From: Clostridium sp. CAG:510
GTDB lineage: Bacteria; Bacillota; Clostridia; Lachnospirales; Lachnospiraceae
Assembly: GCA_000434615.1 (NCBI GenBank)
Contig: FR880817.1
Span: 1-37,166 of the forward strand
Length of the DNA: 37,166 bases
Direction: 5' to 3'
The notes beneath the pieces were generated by a model that was not told the DNA's origin, made no database searches, and saw nothing but the letters and a program-made list of their open reading frames with translations. Both the position numbers and the translations under genes were made by a program. Positions 7,991 to 15,958 of the stretch are shown here, in pieces. How positions within the stretch are numbered: the stretch's first letter is position 1; every line of letters begins with the position of its first letter.

Positions 7991-10584
7991 AAAATCTGAT
8001 TGTGGGACTGTTAGCCCATGTGGATGCGGGAAAAACGACATTATCGGAAGCGCTGCTTTACGAAAGCGGCAAGCTAAAGAAAATCGGCAGGGTGGACAAT
8101 AAGGATGCCTTCTTAGATACCGACGAAATGGAGCGGGAGAGGGGCATTACCATATTTTCCAAGCAGGCAGCCATTTCCTTTGAGGAGATGCAGATAACTC
8201 TGATGGACACGCCGGGGCATGTGGATTTCTCGGCGGAAATGGAACGCACCCTGCAGGTACTGGATTATGCCATCCTGATTATCAGCGCGGCGGACGGTGT
8301 GCAGGCGCATACAAGGACACTGTGGCGGCTGCTTAAGCGCTACGAAATTCCCACTTTTCTGTTTGTCAACAAAATGGACCAGACGGATAAGGAGGAAGAG
8401 GAGCTTATCGCAAATCTGCAGGATAATTTAGATAACGGCTGCGTCAGCTTTAAGAAGCAGGAAGGGGAAGAATTCTTCGATACGGTTTCCATGTGCGACG
8501 AGGAAATCATGGAAGAATTTTTAACCACGGGACAAATAGAAGAAAATCATATACGAAAGCTCATTACATGCCGGAAAATCTTTCCGGTTTTCTTTGGTTC
8601 TGCCTTAAAAATGCAGGGAATAAAGGAACTTCTGGCGGGCATTTACCGGTTTACGGAAGAAAAGAAGTACCCGGAAGCCTTCGGCGCAAGGGTTTACAAA
8701 ATCGCCAGGGATGCCCAGGGAAACAGGCTCACGTATCTCAAAATGACCGGCGGCTCCTTAAAAGTAAAGGATACGGTCGGCGAAGAAAAAGTAAACCAGA
8801 TACGTTTTTATTCGGGAGAAAATTTTGAACAGGCGGGGGAAGCTGTGGCGGGCTGTGTCTGCGCGGTAACCGGACTGTCGGCTACCTTTCCCGGACAGGG
8901 ACTGGGTACGGAAGCGGAGGAACAGATACCGGTGCTGGAGCCGGTGCTTACCTATAAACTGGTGCTGCCGGATGGCACGGAGCCGGTCACGTTACTTGCG
9001 GGGCTGAAGCAGCTTGAAGAGGAAGATCCCCAGCTTCATCTTTTATGGAACGAAGAACACAAGGAAATCCAGGTGCGCATTATGGGAGAGGTACAGCTTT
9101 CCGTACTGCAGCGCCTGATTAAGAAGCGATTTGGTGTGGTTGTGGAATTTGCGGAGGGCAGCGTGGTCTACAAGGAAACCATTGTGGAGCCCGTCATTGG
9201 CATCGGTCATTTTGAACCCCTGCGACACTATGCGGAAGTACACCTTCTCATGGAACCGCAGGAGCCGGGCAGCGGTCTAAGCTATGCCTGCGACTGTAAG
9301 GAGGAAGTGCTGGCGAAGAACTGGCAGCGCCTTATCCTGACCCATCTGCAGGAAAGGGAGCACCGCGGCGTGCTCACGGGAAGCGCCCTTACGGATGTGA
9401 AGTTTACCCTCATTGCGGGTCGTGCCCATGTGAAGCATACGGAGGGCGGTGATTTCAGACAGGCGACCTATCGTGCCGTAAGACAGGGACTTATGGCGGC
9501 GGACTGCATTCTGTTAGAGCCGTATTATGCCTTTTTAATGGAGCTGCCGGAGGAATACATCGGCAGAGCCATGATGGATGTGGAACGGCGGTTCGGCACC
9601 TGCTCGGTAAAGGAAATCGAAAAGGGCAGGGCAATCCTTACCGGACAGGCGCCGGTTTCCACCATCGGCGGTTACCAGAAGGAGCTGCATGCCTATACCA
9701 GGGGACTTGGCAGCATCCAGTGCGTGCTGAAAGGATATTATCCCTGCCACAACACGGAAGAAGTAGTGGAAAAGAAAGGGTATGACGCCCTGGAGGATAT
9801 GCGGAATCCTTCGGCATCCGTGTTCTGCGCCCACGGCAGCGGTTATCAGGTGCCCTGGTATGAGGTTATGGAATACCGCCATGTGGACGGCAGGGAAGGC
9901 CGCCCGGAGGAAATTGCCAGGCTATACGGCAAACGCATGGTTACCGAGGAAGAAGAGGAGCATTACAAGAGAAACAGCGGGGAACTGGATATTGCCCTCG
10001 GTACGGAGGAAATTGACAACATCATCGAAAAGACCGCCCATGCCAATAAAAAAGAGAAAAATCCGGGAAAGGGCTTTTACCGGAAGACCAATATAAAGCC
10101 GGCTCCCGCAGAGACAGTGGTGTATAAAGCCGCTCCGAAAAAAGAAGAATATCTTTTAGTGGACGGGTATAATATTATTTTTGCATGGGAAGAACTGAAA
10201 GAAATCGCTGCTGTAAACATTGACGGCGCAAGGGGCAGGCTCATGGATATTCTGTGCGACTATCAGGGCATGGTGCACTGCAACCTTATTGTGGTGTTTG
10301 ATGCCTACCGGGTAAAGGGACACCGGACAGAGGTTTCGGACTACCACAACATTCACGTGGTGTTTACGAAGGAAGCGGAGAACGCCGATCAGTACATTGA
10401 AAAATTTGCCCATGAAAACGGCAGAAAAGAAAAAGTGACGGTGGCTACCTCCGATGGTCTGGAACAGATTATCATCACCGGACAGGGCTGCAATCTGCTT
10501 TCGGCAAGGGAGTTTGAGGACGAAGTAAACCGGGTGAAAGAAGCCTTTAGGGAGCGGTATCTGAATGGAAAGGTATGGTGGTAA
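7987..10584 (+). CDS. Tet(M)/EF-G-like translation GTPase fused to a YacP/Rae1-type NYN ribonuclease domain
   Basis: An 865-residue two-part protein. Residues 1 to about 640 follow the ribosomal-protection/EF-G layout: G1 AHVDAGKT (K16), G2 RERGITIF, G3 DTPGH with catalytic H78, G4 NKMD (128-131), G5 GSALK, then domains II to V. The domain IV tip region reads RAHVKHTEGGDFR (479-491) rather than the YSPVSTPADFR loop that Tet(M) uses to displace tetracycline. After a charged linker (about 640-718) comes a complete NYN domain very like B. subtilis YacP/Rae1: VDGYNIIFAWEEL, IVVFDAYRVKG, VFTKEAENADQYIEK, VATSDGLEQIIITGQG. Likely metal-binding aspartates are D726, D772, D801 and D823. Known: Rae1 is a ribosome-dependent A-site mRNA endonuclease. 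Inferred: the fusion couples GTPase-driven ribosome binding to mRNA cleavage. It overlaps araD by four bases. Confidence 0.88.
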   Translation: MKNLIVGLLAHVDAGKTTLSEALLYESGKLKKIGRVDNKDAFLDTDEMERERGITIFSKQAAISFEEMQITLMDTPGHVDFSAEMERTLQVLDYAILIISAADGVQAHTRTLWRLLKRYEIPTFLFVNKMDQTDKEEEELIANLQDNLDNGCVSFKKQEGEEFFDTVSMCDEEIMEEFLTTGQIEENHIRKLITCRKIFPVFFGSALKMQGIKELLAGIYRFTEEKKYPEAFGARVYKIARDAQGNRLTYLKMTGGSLKVKDTVGEEKVNQIRFYSGENFEQAGEAVAGCVCAVTGLSATFPGQGLGTEAEEQIPVLEPVLTYKLVLPDGTEPVTLLAGLKQLEEEDPQLHLLWNEEHKEIQVRIMGEVQLSVLQRLIKKRFGVVVEFAEGSVVYKETIVEPVIGIGHFEPLRHYAEVHLLMEPQEPGSGLSYACDCKEEVLAKNWQRLILTHLQEREHRGVLTGSALTDVKFTLIAGRAHVKHTEGGDFRQATYRAVRQGLMAADCILLEPYYAFLMELPEEYIGRAMMDVERRFGTCSVKEIEKGRAILTGQAPVSTIGGYQKELHAYTRGLGSIQCVLKGYYPCHNTEEVVEKKGYDALEDMRNPSASVFCAHGSGYQVPWYEVMEYRHVDGREGRPEEIARLYGKRMVTEEEEEHYKRNSGELDIALGTEEIDNIIEKTAHANKKEKNPGKGFYRKTNIKPAPAETVVYKAAPKKEEYLLVDGYNIIFAWEELKEIAAVNIDGARGRLMDILCDYQGMVHCNLIVVFDAYRVKGHRTEVSDYHNIHVVFTKEAENADQYIEKFAHENGRKEKVTVATSDGLEQIIITGQGCNLLSAREFEDEVNRVKEAFRERYLNGKVWW

Positions 10585-10586
10585 AT

Positions 10587-11717
10587 ATGGCAGATACCAT
10601 ATTGGACTATATTAAAACCTACGGCGAATATACTTTTGCGGAGCGTCCCATGACGGATGTGGACAGTCTGGTGTTCTGCCAGTTCTGTTATTTAAAATTT
10701 GACGGCATGGTGCCGCTTGTGACCGAGAACCGCCGTTTTGTCAACATGAAGCAGCTGCGGGAGCATGCGGACTATGAAAAACTGTATGCGGATGAGCGCT
10801 TTGAAAAGAACAACAGGGCGTTGTTTGAAGCCATGTATGAAAGCAGGCGGTTCCGCACCCTAAAAATGAACTGTTACATCAACATTGTGGAGCCGGAGTG
10901 GGAAACCCAGTTTTCCGCCATTACGTTTTTTCTGGATGACGGTACCATGTACATTGCGTTCAGGGGTACGGATGAAACCATCATAGGCTGGAAAGAGGAT
11001 TTCAATATGGCTTTCCGGTACCCGGTGCCCAGCCAGGAATACGCCGCCAAGTACTTAAACATGGTAACGGGAAAGCTCCACAACCGCTTTTATGTGGGAG
11101 GACATTCCAAGGGCGGCAACGTGGCGGTTTACGCAGCCATGAAATGCACGGAGCCGGTAAAAGAGCGGATTTTAAAAATCTACAGCATGGACGGTCCGGG
11201 ATTTCCGAAGGAAGTGCTGAAGGAAAAGGAATACGAAGAAATAGAAGACAGGATTGTGAAAATTCTGCCCCATTCTTCTTTGGTGGGCATGCTGTTTGAA
11301 ACCTCCGATCACTACAAGGTGGTGGAAAGCAAAACCTTCGGACTTTTGCAGCATGACCCGTTTACCTGGCTTCTTGACAAGGGAGAATTTGTTTATGTGA
11401 AAAATCTTTCCTCCCTGCAGAAAAAGCGGGACGAGGCGCTGAATGACTGGGTCTGCGCTCTGCCGGTAAAGGACCGGAAGATTTTTGTGGATACCCTGTA
11501 TCAGGTAATTTCCGCCTCCCATGCGGAGAATCTGATTGACTTTACGGCGGACTGGAAAAAGAGCATGAACGGTGTCGTCGGCGCCATGAAGGAAATTGAC
11601 GCGGATACGAAACAGACACTTAAAAAAATCATAAAGCTCCTATTTGAAATTATGTTAGAGCGGATGGCACCGCCCGCACCCAGACGACCGAAAAAGGGAA
11701 AGCCAGAAGAAAAATAG
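10587..11717 (+). CDS. DUF2974/Mbeg1-like alpha/beta hydrolase
   Basis: Protein of 376 residues resembling the lipase-like DUF2974 (Mbeg1-like) family. Key features are YIAFRGTDETIIGWKEDFN in the first half and the nucleophile elbow GGHSKGGN with S174, followed by VAVYAAMKC. It has no signal peptide or membrane segment, so it is probably cytoplasmic. Substrate unknown; these proteins are usually described as lipase-like. ATG 10587 was chosen because MADTILDYIKTYGEYTF is the usual N-terminus of the family. ATG 10575, inside the end of the GTPase gene, is an alternative. The last 63 bases (11655-11717) overlap the convergent amidotransferase gene, so the C-terminal tail RMAPPAPRRPKKGKPEEK is antisense to that gene's end. 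Confidence 0.8.
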   Translation: MADTILDYIKTYGEYTFAERPMTDVDSLVFCQFCYLKFDGMVPLVTENRRFVNMKQLREHADYEKLYADERFEKNNRALFEAMYESRRFRTLKMNCYINIVEPEWETQFSAITFFLDDGTMYIAFRGTDETIIGWKEDFNMAFRYPVPSQEYAAKYLNMVTGKLHNRFYVGGHSKGGNVAVYAAMKCTEPVKERILKIYSMDGPGFPKEVLKEKEYEEIEDRIVKILPHSSLVGMLFETSDHYKVVESKTFGLLQHDPFTWLLDKGEFVYVKNLSSLQKKRDEALNDWVCALPVKDRKIFVDTLYQVISASHAENLIDFTADWKKSMNGVVGAMKEIDADTKQTLKKIIKLLFEIMLERMAPPAPRRPKKGKPEEK

Positions 11718-12332
11718 GGCATCCCCGTCCACGGGCAGCCGCTCCGGATGCCACTGCACGCCGAAAATGGGAAGCTCTTTGTGACAGAGTCCTTCCATGA
11801 CGGCAAAATCCGGCGTAAACTGTACGGCGGACAAATCATTTCCCAGCTTATCGATTTTCTGATGATGGGCGCTGTTTACCATAAGGCGGCTTCCGTAAAT
11901 GCGGTGCAGATACGTGTCCGACAGGATGACGGTTTCGTGAAATTTATCGCCGTTTTCATAGCGGTGGATGTCCGCCTCCTTCATGTGCTGGACGATGGTT
12001 CCCCCGAAAAATACATTGATAATCTGCATGCCCTTGCAGATGCCGAGCACCGGCTTCTTATATCGCACGGCCTGTTCCAGAGCCTGAATCTGTATGATGT
12101 CAAGCTCCGTGTCGATATTTAAGGAGCCGGCATTTTTCTGTCCGAAAAAAGCAGGGGTAATGTCCCCACCGCCCGGCAGCAGCAGACCGTCGCAGGACTG
12201 CATATGGGAAAAGGAAAGGGTGGTGACATAAGGGACGGACAGGCGCTTTAAGGTATTTTCATAGCGCACGGTATCTTCCTTGCGGCCCACCACTGCAATC
12301 AGGGGTTTTTTAGAAAAAGCGGAATGTTCCAA
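11655..12332 (-). CDS. Class I glutamine amidotransferase-like hydrolase (peptidase C26, PuuD-like)
   Basis: Protein of 225 residues in the gamma-glutamyl-GABA hydrolase/peptidase C26 family. The nucleophile C99 is in GICKGMQ, and the His and Glu of the triad are H195 and E197 in WHPE. DGLLLPGGGDITP (about 48-60) is typical of the PuuD group. The start is TTG at 12332: AAGAAAGGA lies eight to nine bases upstream on the minus strand and no in-frame ATG is near, since the ATG at 12351 is out of frame. It probably hydrolyses a gamma-glutamyl amide. No putrescine-pathway partners are nearby, so the physiological substrate is open. The extended C-terminal tail (SLFRSSGCGRCHPL) is encoded within the overlap with the upstream convergent gene. 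Confidence 0.85.
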   Translation of the reverse strand: MEHSAFSKKPLIAVVGRKEDTVRYENTLKRLSVPYVTTLSFSHMQSCDGLLLPGGGDITPAFFGQKNAGSLNIDTELDIIQIQALEQAVRYKKPVLGICKGMQIINVFFGGTIVQHMKEADIHRYENGDKFHETVILSDTYLHRIYGSRLMVNSAHHQKIDKLGNDLSAVQFTPDFAVMEGLCHKELPIFGVQWHPERLPVDGDALFFFWLSLFRSSGCGRCHPL

Positions 12333-12392
12333 TACCGTATCCTTTCTTCATAGATACCTTTCTGATTAGTGTATGCGGAAATGAAAAAGGAA

Positions 12393-12420
12393 TTGTCAAT
12401 AAAGATAAGTGAAATATCTA
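12393..12420 (+). promoter_or_regulatory. Possible promoter of the fucosidase gene
   Basis: TTGTCA at 12393-12398 and TATCTA at 12415-12420 are 16 bases apart in the A-rich gap (12333-12494) between the divergent amidotransferase and fucosidase genes. Both boxes are imperfect, so this is a weak candidate. The stretch also holds an A/T-rich run (AGGTTTTTTTTTACAATAAA around 12447-12466). I see no clear operator. Confidence 0.35.
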
Positions 12421-12494
12421 AAAAAAGAACAGTAGGCAAAGAAAAGGTTTTTTTTTACAATAAAAACAGAACGGCTAAGAAAGGAAAGAGCGTT

Positions 12495-14699
12495 ATGAGC
12501 ATATTGTGGTATCAGAAACCTGCCGCCGAATGGGAGGAAGCCCTGCCTTTAGGAAACGGCAGAATGGGCGCCATGGTATACGGCACGGTTTTGGAAGAGC
12601 ATATACAGGTAAATGAGGACAGCATCTGGTACGGAGGCCCCGTGGACCGGAACAACCCGGATACCTTAAAATACCTGCCGAAAATCCGGGAGCTTCTTTT
12701 GGCTGGCAGGATAAAAGAAGGAGAAAAGTTAATCAAAATGGCAATGTCCGGCTGCCCGGACAGCGCCCATCCGTCCCAGACGCTGGGGGATGTCCATATT
12801 TTCTTTGAAAACATCGGGGAAGTGACGGACTACGAAAGAAGCCTCGATATAGAGAATGCATTTTATGAAAGCCATTTTACGGCGGACGGCATTACCTACG
12901 GCAGGGAAATGTTTTTCTCGAAGCCTGCGGATGCGCTTGTCATAAAGTTTACGGCGGACAGACCGGGAAGCCTGACCTTTAGCGCCCTGCTGCGCCGCTG
13001 GAAATTCTTTGACGGCATAAGGAAAATGGGAGAGAACGGCATTTATTTATATGGCAATTTGGGAAAAGGCGGTCTTTCCTTCGGTATGGCATTAAAGGCC
13101 TATGCGAAGGGCGGACGCACGGAAGTAATCGGCGAGCATCTGTATGTGGAGGATGCGGATGAGGTGCTACTGTACTTTACGGCGGGCACCACCTACCGGA
13201 TGCAGGATATCCAAAAAGAAACGGAAGCGATTATCGAGAAAGCGGCGAAAAGGGATTTTGCAGACCTTCTTTCCGAGCATGAAGCCGATTACCGCTCCCT
13301 TTACGGCAGGGTGAATTTTTCCCTGGGAGATTTGTCCAGCTATGATGCCGTGCCCACGGATCAACGGATAGAGGCGGCAAAAAAAGGACAGACGGATATC
13401 GGACTTGCCAAGTTATACTTTGATTTCGGACGGTATCTTCTCATTGCCTGCAGCAGGGAAGGCACCCTTCCGGCAACCCTGCAGGGTATCTGGAACAAGG
13501 ACATGACCCCGCCCTGGGACTGTAAATACACCATCAACATCAACACGGAAATGAACTACTGGCTGGCGGAAAACTGCAATCTTTCTGAATGCCATATGCC
13601 GCTGTTTGCCCTTTTGGAAACCATGTTGCCGAACGGAGAAAAGACGGCGAAGGAAATGTACGGCTGCAGGGGCTTTATGTGCCACCACAATACGGACATC
13701 TGGGGGGACTGCGTGACCCAGGATCACTGGATTCCCGGTTCCTTCTGGGTGATGGGAGCGGCATGGCTCTGCACCCACCAGTGGACCCATTACGAATTTA
13801 CGAAGGACGAAGAATTTTTGCGTCGGGCATTCCCCATTATGCGGGAGGCGGCATTGTTCTTCTTAGACTTCTTAATAGAGGACGGCGGTTACTTAAAGAC
13901 CTGTCCTTCCGTGTCCCCGGAAAATACCTTTATACTTCCCAATGGGGAGAAGGGCTCCAATACGGCGGGCGTTACCATGGACAACCAGATTTTGCGGGAT
14001 TTGTTTACCCAGTGCATCAAGGCGGCAGAGGTTTTGCATGTGGAGGATGAGCTGAACGAACAGATAAAGGCGGCAAGGGAAAAGCTCATGCCGACGAAAA
14101 TCGGAAGCAACGGCACCATCATGGAGTGGCAGGAGGAATACGAGGAAGCGGAGCCGGGCCACCGGCACATTTCCCACCTTTACGGCCTGCATCCTTCGGA
14201 ACAGATTCTGATGGACAAGACACCGGAACTTGCGACGGCAGCCAGAAAGACACTGGAGAGAAGATTAAGCTTCGGCGGCGGTCACACGGGCTGGAGCCGT
14301 GCATGGATTATCAATCACTATGCGAAGCTCTGGGACGGAGAGGCCGCTTACGAAAACTTTAAGCAGCTTATGGGCAAATCCACCCTGCCGAATCTCTTTG
14401 ACAACCATCCGCCTTTCCAGATAGACGGTAATTTCGGCGGCACGGCAGCCATTGCGGAAATGCTTTTACAGAGCACCTCGGAGCGTGTGGTTTTACTGCC
14501 GGCGCTTCCGAAGGAATGGAAGGAAGGCAGCGTGAAGGGACTTTGCATAAAGGGCGGCGCAGAAGTGAGTCTTTCCTGGAAGGACGGCGTGCTTACGGAA
14601 GCCTGCATCACGGCAAAGAAGGATTTGGAAACCAAGGTGCGCTACCGCAATGAGATACGGGAAATATCACTAAAATCCGGGGAAAGCTACCGGTGGTAA
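12495..14699 (+). CDS. Glycoside hydrolase family 95 (alpha-L-fucosidase-like)
   Basis: Protein of 734 residues matching the GH95 layout: an N-terminal beta domain opening WYQKPAAEWEEALPLGNGRMGAMVYG, then a large alpha/alpha-barrel. GH95 enzymes are inverting 1,2-alpha-L-fucosidases or alpha-L-galactosidases. The catalytic signatures appear present: NINTEMNYW (paired asparagines), the EWQEEYEEAEPGHRHISHLYGLHP block that should hold the general acid glutamate, and FQIDGNFGGTAAIAEMLLQS near the C-terminus. There is no signal peptide, so it should act inside the cell on imported oligosaccharides. ATG 12495 follows AAGGAAAGAG by a few bases; the open frame runs up to 12369, but that lysine-rich extension lacks family similarity. 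The SGNH esterase starts about 30 bases downstream and may deacetylate the same glycan. Confidence 0.9.
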   Translation: MSILWYQKPAAEWEEALPLGNGRMGAMVYGTVLEEHIQVNEDSIWYGGPVDRNNPDTLKYLPKIRELLLAGRIKEGEKLIKMAMSGCPDSAHPSQTLGDVHIFFENIGEVTDYERSLDIENAFYESHFTADGITYGREMFFSKPADALVIKFTADRPGSLTFSALLRRWKFFDGIRKMGENGIYLYGNLGKGGLSFGMALKAYAKGGRTEVIGEHLYVEDADEVLLYFTAGTTYRMQDIQKETEAIIEKAAKRDFADLLSEHEADYRSLYGRVNFSLGDLSSYDAVPTDQRIEAAKKGQTDIGLAKLYFDFGRYLLIACSREGTLPATLQGIWNKDMTPPWDCKYTININTEMNYWLAENCNLSECHMPLFALLETMLPNGEKTAKEMYGCRGFMCHHNTDIWGDCVTQDHWIPGSFWVMGAAWLCTHQWTHYEFTKDEEFLRRAFPIMREAALFFLDFLIEDGGYLKTCPSVSPENTFILPNGEKGSNTAGVTMDNQILRDLFTQCIKAAEVLHVEDELNEQIKAAREKLMPTKIGSNGTIMEWQEEYEEAEPGHRHISHLYGLHPSEQILMDKTPELATAARKTLERRLSFGGGHTGWSRAWIINHYAKLWDGEAAYENFKQLMGKSTLPNLFDNHPPFQIDGNFGGTAAIAEMLLQSTSERVVLLPALPKEWKEGSVKGLCIKGGAEVSLSWKDGVLTEACITAKKDLETKVRYRNEIREISLKSGESYRW

Positions 14700-14729
14700 A
14701 ACATGAAAAATTCAGGGGAAAGGTACGGG

Positions 14730-15398
14730 ATGCATATGATCAAAGTAATCTGTATGGGTGACAGCATCACGGAGGGGTTCGGTGTGGAACCCTCCGAAAG
14801 CTATCCGTCTGTTTTACAAAATCTTTTAGGGGAAGAATACCGGGTAGTAAACAAAGGCGTGTGCTGCACCACCGCCCTAAACGTGGAAAACGAAAAGGGC
14901 GTCATGGGCATGCCCTATATGCGGGAGGTGCGCTACAGGGAGGCACTGCAGGAAAAGGGCGATATTTACGTGGTGATGCTCGGTACCAACGATGCCCAGG
15001 ACGGCATGGACGATACACAGGATTTTAAGTACGAACAGAACGACATGATAAGCCGGAAGGCGGATTTTGTGCCCTGTTACCGGCAGATTTTGCAGGCGGT
15101 GAAAGCAGCTTCTCCGGGTGCCGTTATTTATGCGGGACTTCCCATACCGGTGCAGGAATGTATCTGGCGCAAGCATCAGGAAAGCTACTTAAAGGAAATC
15201 CGGGCATGCATAAAAGAAGCGGCGGCAGCGGAAGGCGTGTCTCTTCTTGATATAGAAGGAGCCTTTGCGGCGTTACCGAAAGAGGAGCAGCTTAAGCTGT
15301 ATCAGGAAGACAATCTGCATCCTAATCAGGAAGGTTATAAGCTGATTGCCCGGACGGTGGCAGGAGTGCTTAAAAATAAGAGGCATGATTTTACCTGA
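14730..15398 (+). CDS. SGNH/GDSL-family hydrolase (esterase)
   Basis: Protein of 222 residues with the SGNH fold: block I CMGDSITEGFG with the catalytic Ser, block III MLGTNDAQD with the oxyanion Asn, and block V DNLHPNQEGY with the catalytic Asp and His. The family hydrolyses O-acetyl groups or other esters on carbohydrates and lipids. There is no signal peptide, so it is cytoplasmic. GGGGAAAGG (14715-14723) is six bases before ATG 14730. ATG 14703 is an alternative start adding nine residues. It follows the GH95 gene closely, suggesting a joint role in breaking down acetylated fucosylated glycans; this is inference from position only. Confidence 0.85.
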   Translation: MHMIKVICMGDSITEGFGVEPSESYPSVLQNLLGEEYRVVNKGVCCTTALNVENEKGVMGMPYMREVRYREALQEKGDIYVVMLGTNDAQDGMDDTQDFKYEQNDMISRKADFVPCYRQILQAVKAASPGAVIYAGLPIPVQECIWRKHQESYLKEIRACIKEAAAAEGVSLLDIEGAFAALPKEEQLKLYQEDNLHPNQEGYKLIARTVAGVLKNKRHDFT

Positions 15399-15434
15399 CT
15401 ATGACAGATTTTTAACATTTTTTTATAAGATTTA

Positions 15435-15462
15435 TTTACAAATAAAACGTTTGTGCTATAAT
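15435..15462 (+). promoter_or_regulatory. Extended -10 promoter of the Hpt-FapA-HD-GYP operon
   Basis: TTTACA at 15435-15440 and a perfect TATAAT at 15457-15462 are 16 bases apart. TGC directly before the -10 makes it an extended -10. Transcription should start near 15469, just ahead of a long hairpin, so the transcript begins with that structure. Confidence 0.75.
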
Positions 15463-15476
15463 GAACTACATTGTGG

Positions 15477-15531
15477 AAAAGGGGTTGCATTATTATTTTT
15501 GATGGTAATGCAGTCCCTTTTTGTGGTTTTT
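15477..15531 (+). terminator. Leader hairpin with U-runs (probable attenuator or early terminator)
   Basis: Bases 15477-15492 pair with 15506-15521 in a continuous 16-bp stem that contains two G-U pairs, with a 13-base loop. The 3' arm ends in TTTTT, followed by GTGG and another TTTTT at 15527-15531. It lies only about eight bases after the predicted transcription start and 37 bases before the Hpt gene. It therefore looks like a leader terminator or attenuator, or the end of a short transcript of about 60 bases. I recognise no known riboswitch core in it. Confidence 0.6.
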
Positions 15532-15567
15532 AATAAAAAAATGTAATTAAAACGAAGGCAGGAAAAA

Positions 15568-15927
15568 ATGACAGTACAGGAATGTTACGAACTGGCAGGA
15601 GCCGATTACCGGGATGCAATGGAACGTCTGGGAAGTGAAGCGCTGATTGGGCGTTTCGCCCTTAAATTCCTACAGGACAAAAGCTATGCGCAGCTGCAGG
15701 AGGGGATGGCACAGAAGGATGCGGAGAAGGCATTCCGTGCGGCACATACCTTAAAAGGGGTCTGTGCCAATTTAGGATTCACAAGCCTGTTTCAGGCAAG
15801 CTCGGCACTTACCGAACAATTAAGAGGAAAAGAAGAGATCAGGGATTGTGAGGAGCTTTATAAAGCGGTGACCGAACAGTACGAAAGAACCATTGCAGCC
15901 TTAGAAACATTACAGGCGGAAGCATAA
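15568..15927 (+). CDS. Hpt-domain phosphotransfer protein
   Basis: Small helical protein of 119 residues consisting only of a histidine phosphotransfer domain. The phospho-accepting site is H60 in AAHTLKGVCANLGF, followed by the usual small-residue helix that packs the bundle. Hpt proteins pass phosphate between a hybrid kinase and a response regulator receiver. A receiver domain is encoded two genes downstream (REC-HD-GYP), so that protein is the likely partner; no histidine kinase is in the window. AAGGCAGGA precedes the start. It is the first gene after the leader hairpin, 31 bases before the FapA-repeat gene. Confidence 0.9.
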   Translation: MTVQECYELAGADYRDAMERLGSEALIGRFALKFLQDKSYAQLQEGMAQKDAEKAFRAAHTLKGVCANLGFTSLFQASSALTEQLRGKEEIRDCEELYKAVTEQYERTIAALETLQAEA

Positions 15928-15958
15928 ACAGCTTTTTACAAAAAAAGGGTATCAGCCA

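Noticed and set aside
7987..10584. Tetracycline-resistance gene (tet family)
   Set aside because: The protein has the overall layout, but the domain IV loop needed to displace tetracycline is absent and an NYN nuclease domain is fused at the end.
11748..12122. 124-codon plus-strand ORF between two genes
   Set aside because: It is antisense to the amidotransferase gene, whose catalytic motifs are clear, and has no ribosome binding site.
15346..15546. 66-codon plus-strand ORF
   Set aside because: It spans the end of the esterase gene, the promoter and the leader hairpin; its composition is that of non-coding A/T-rich DNA.
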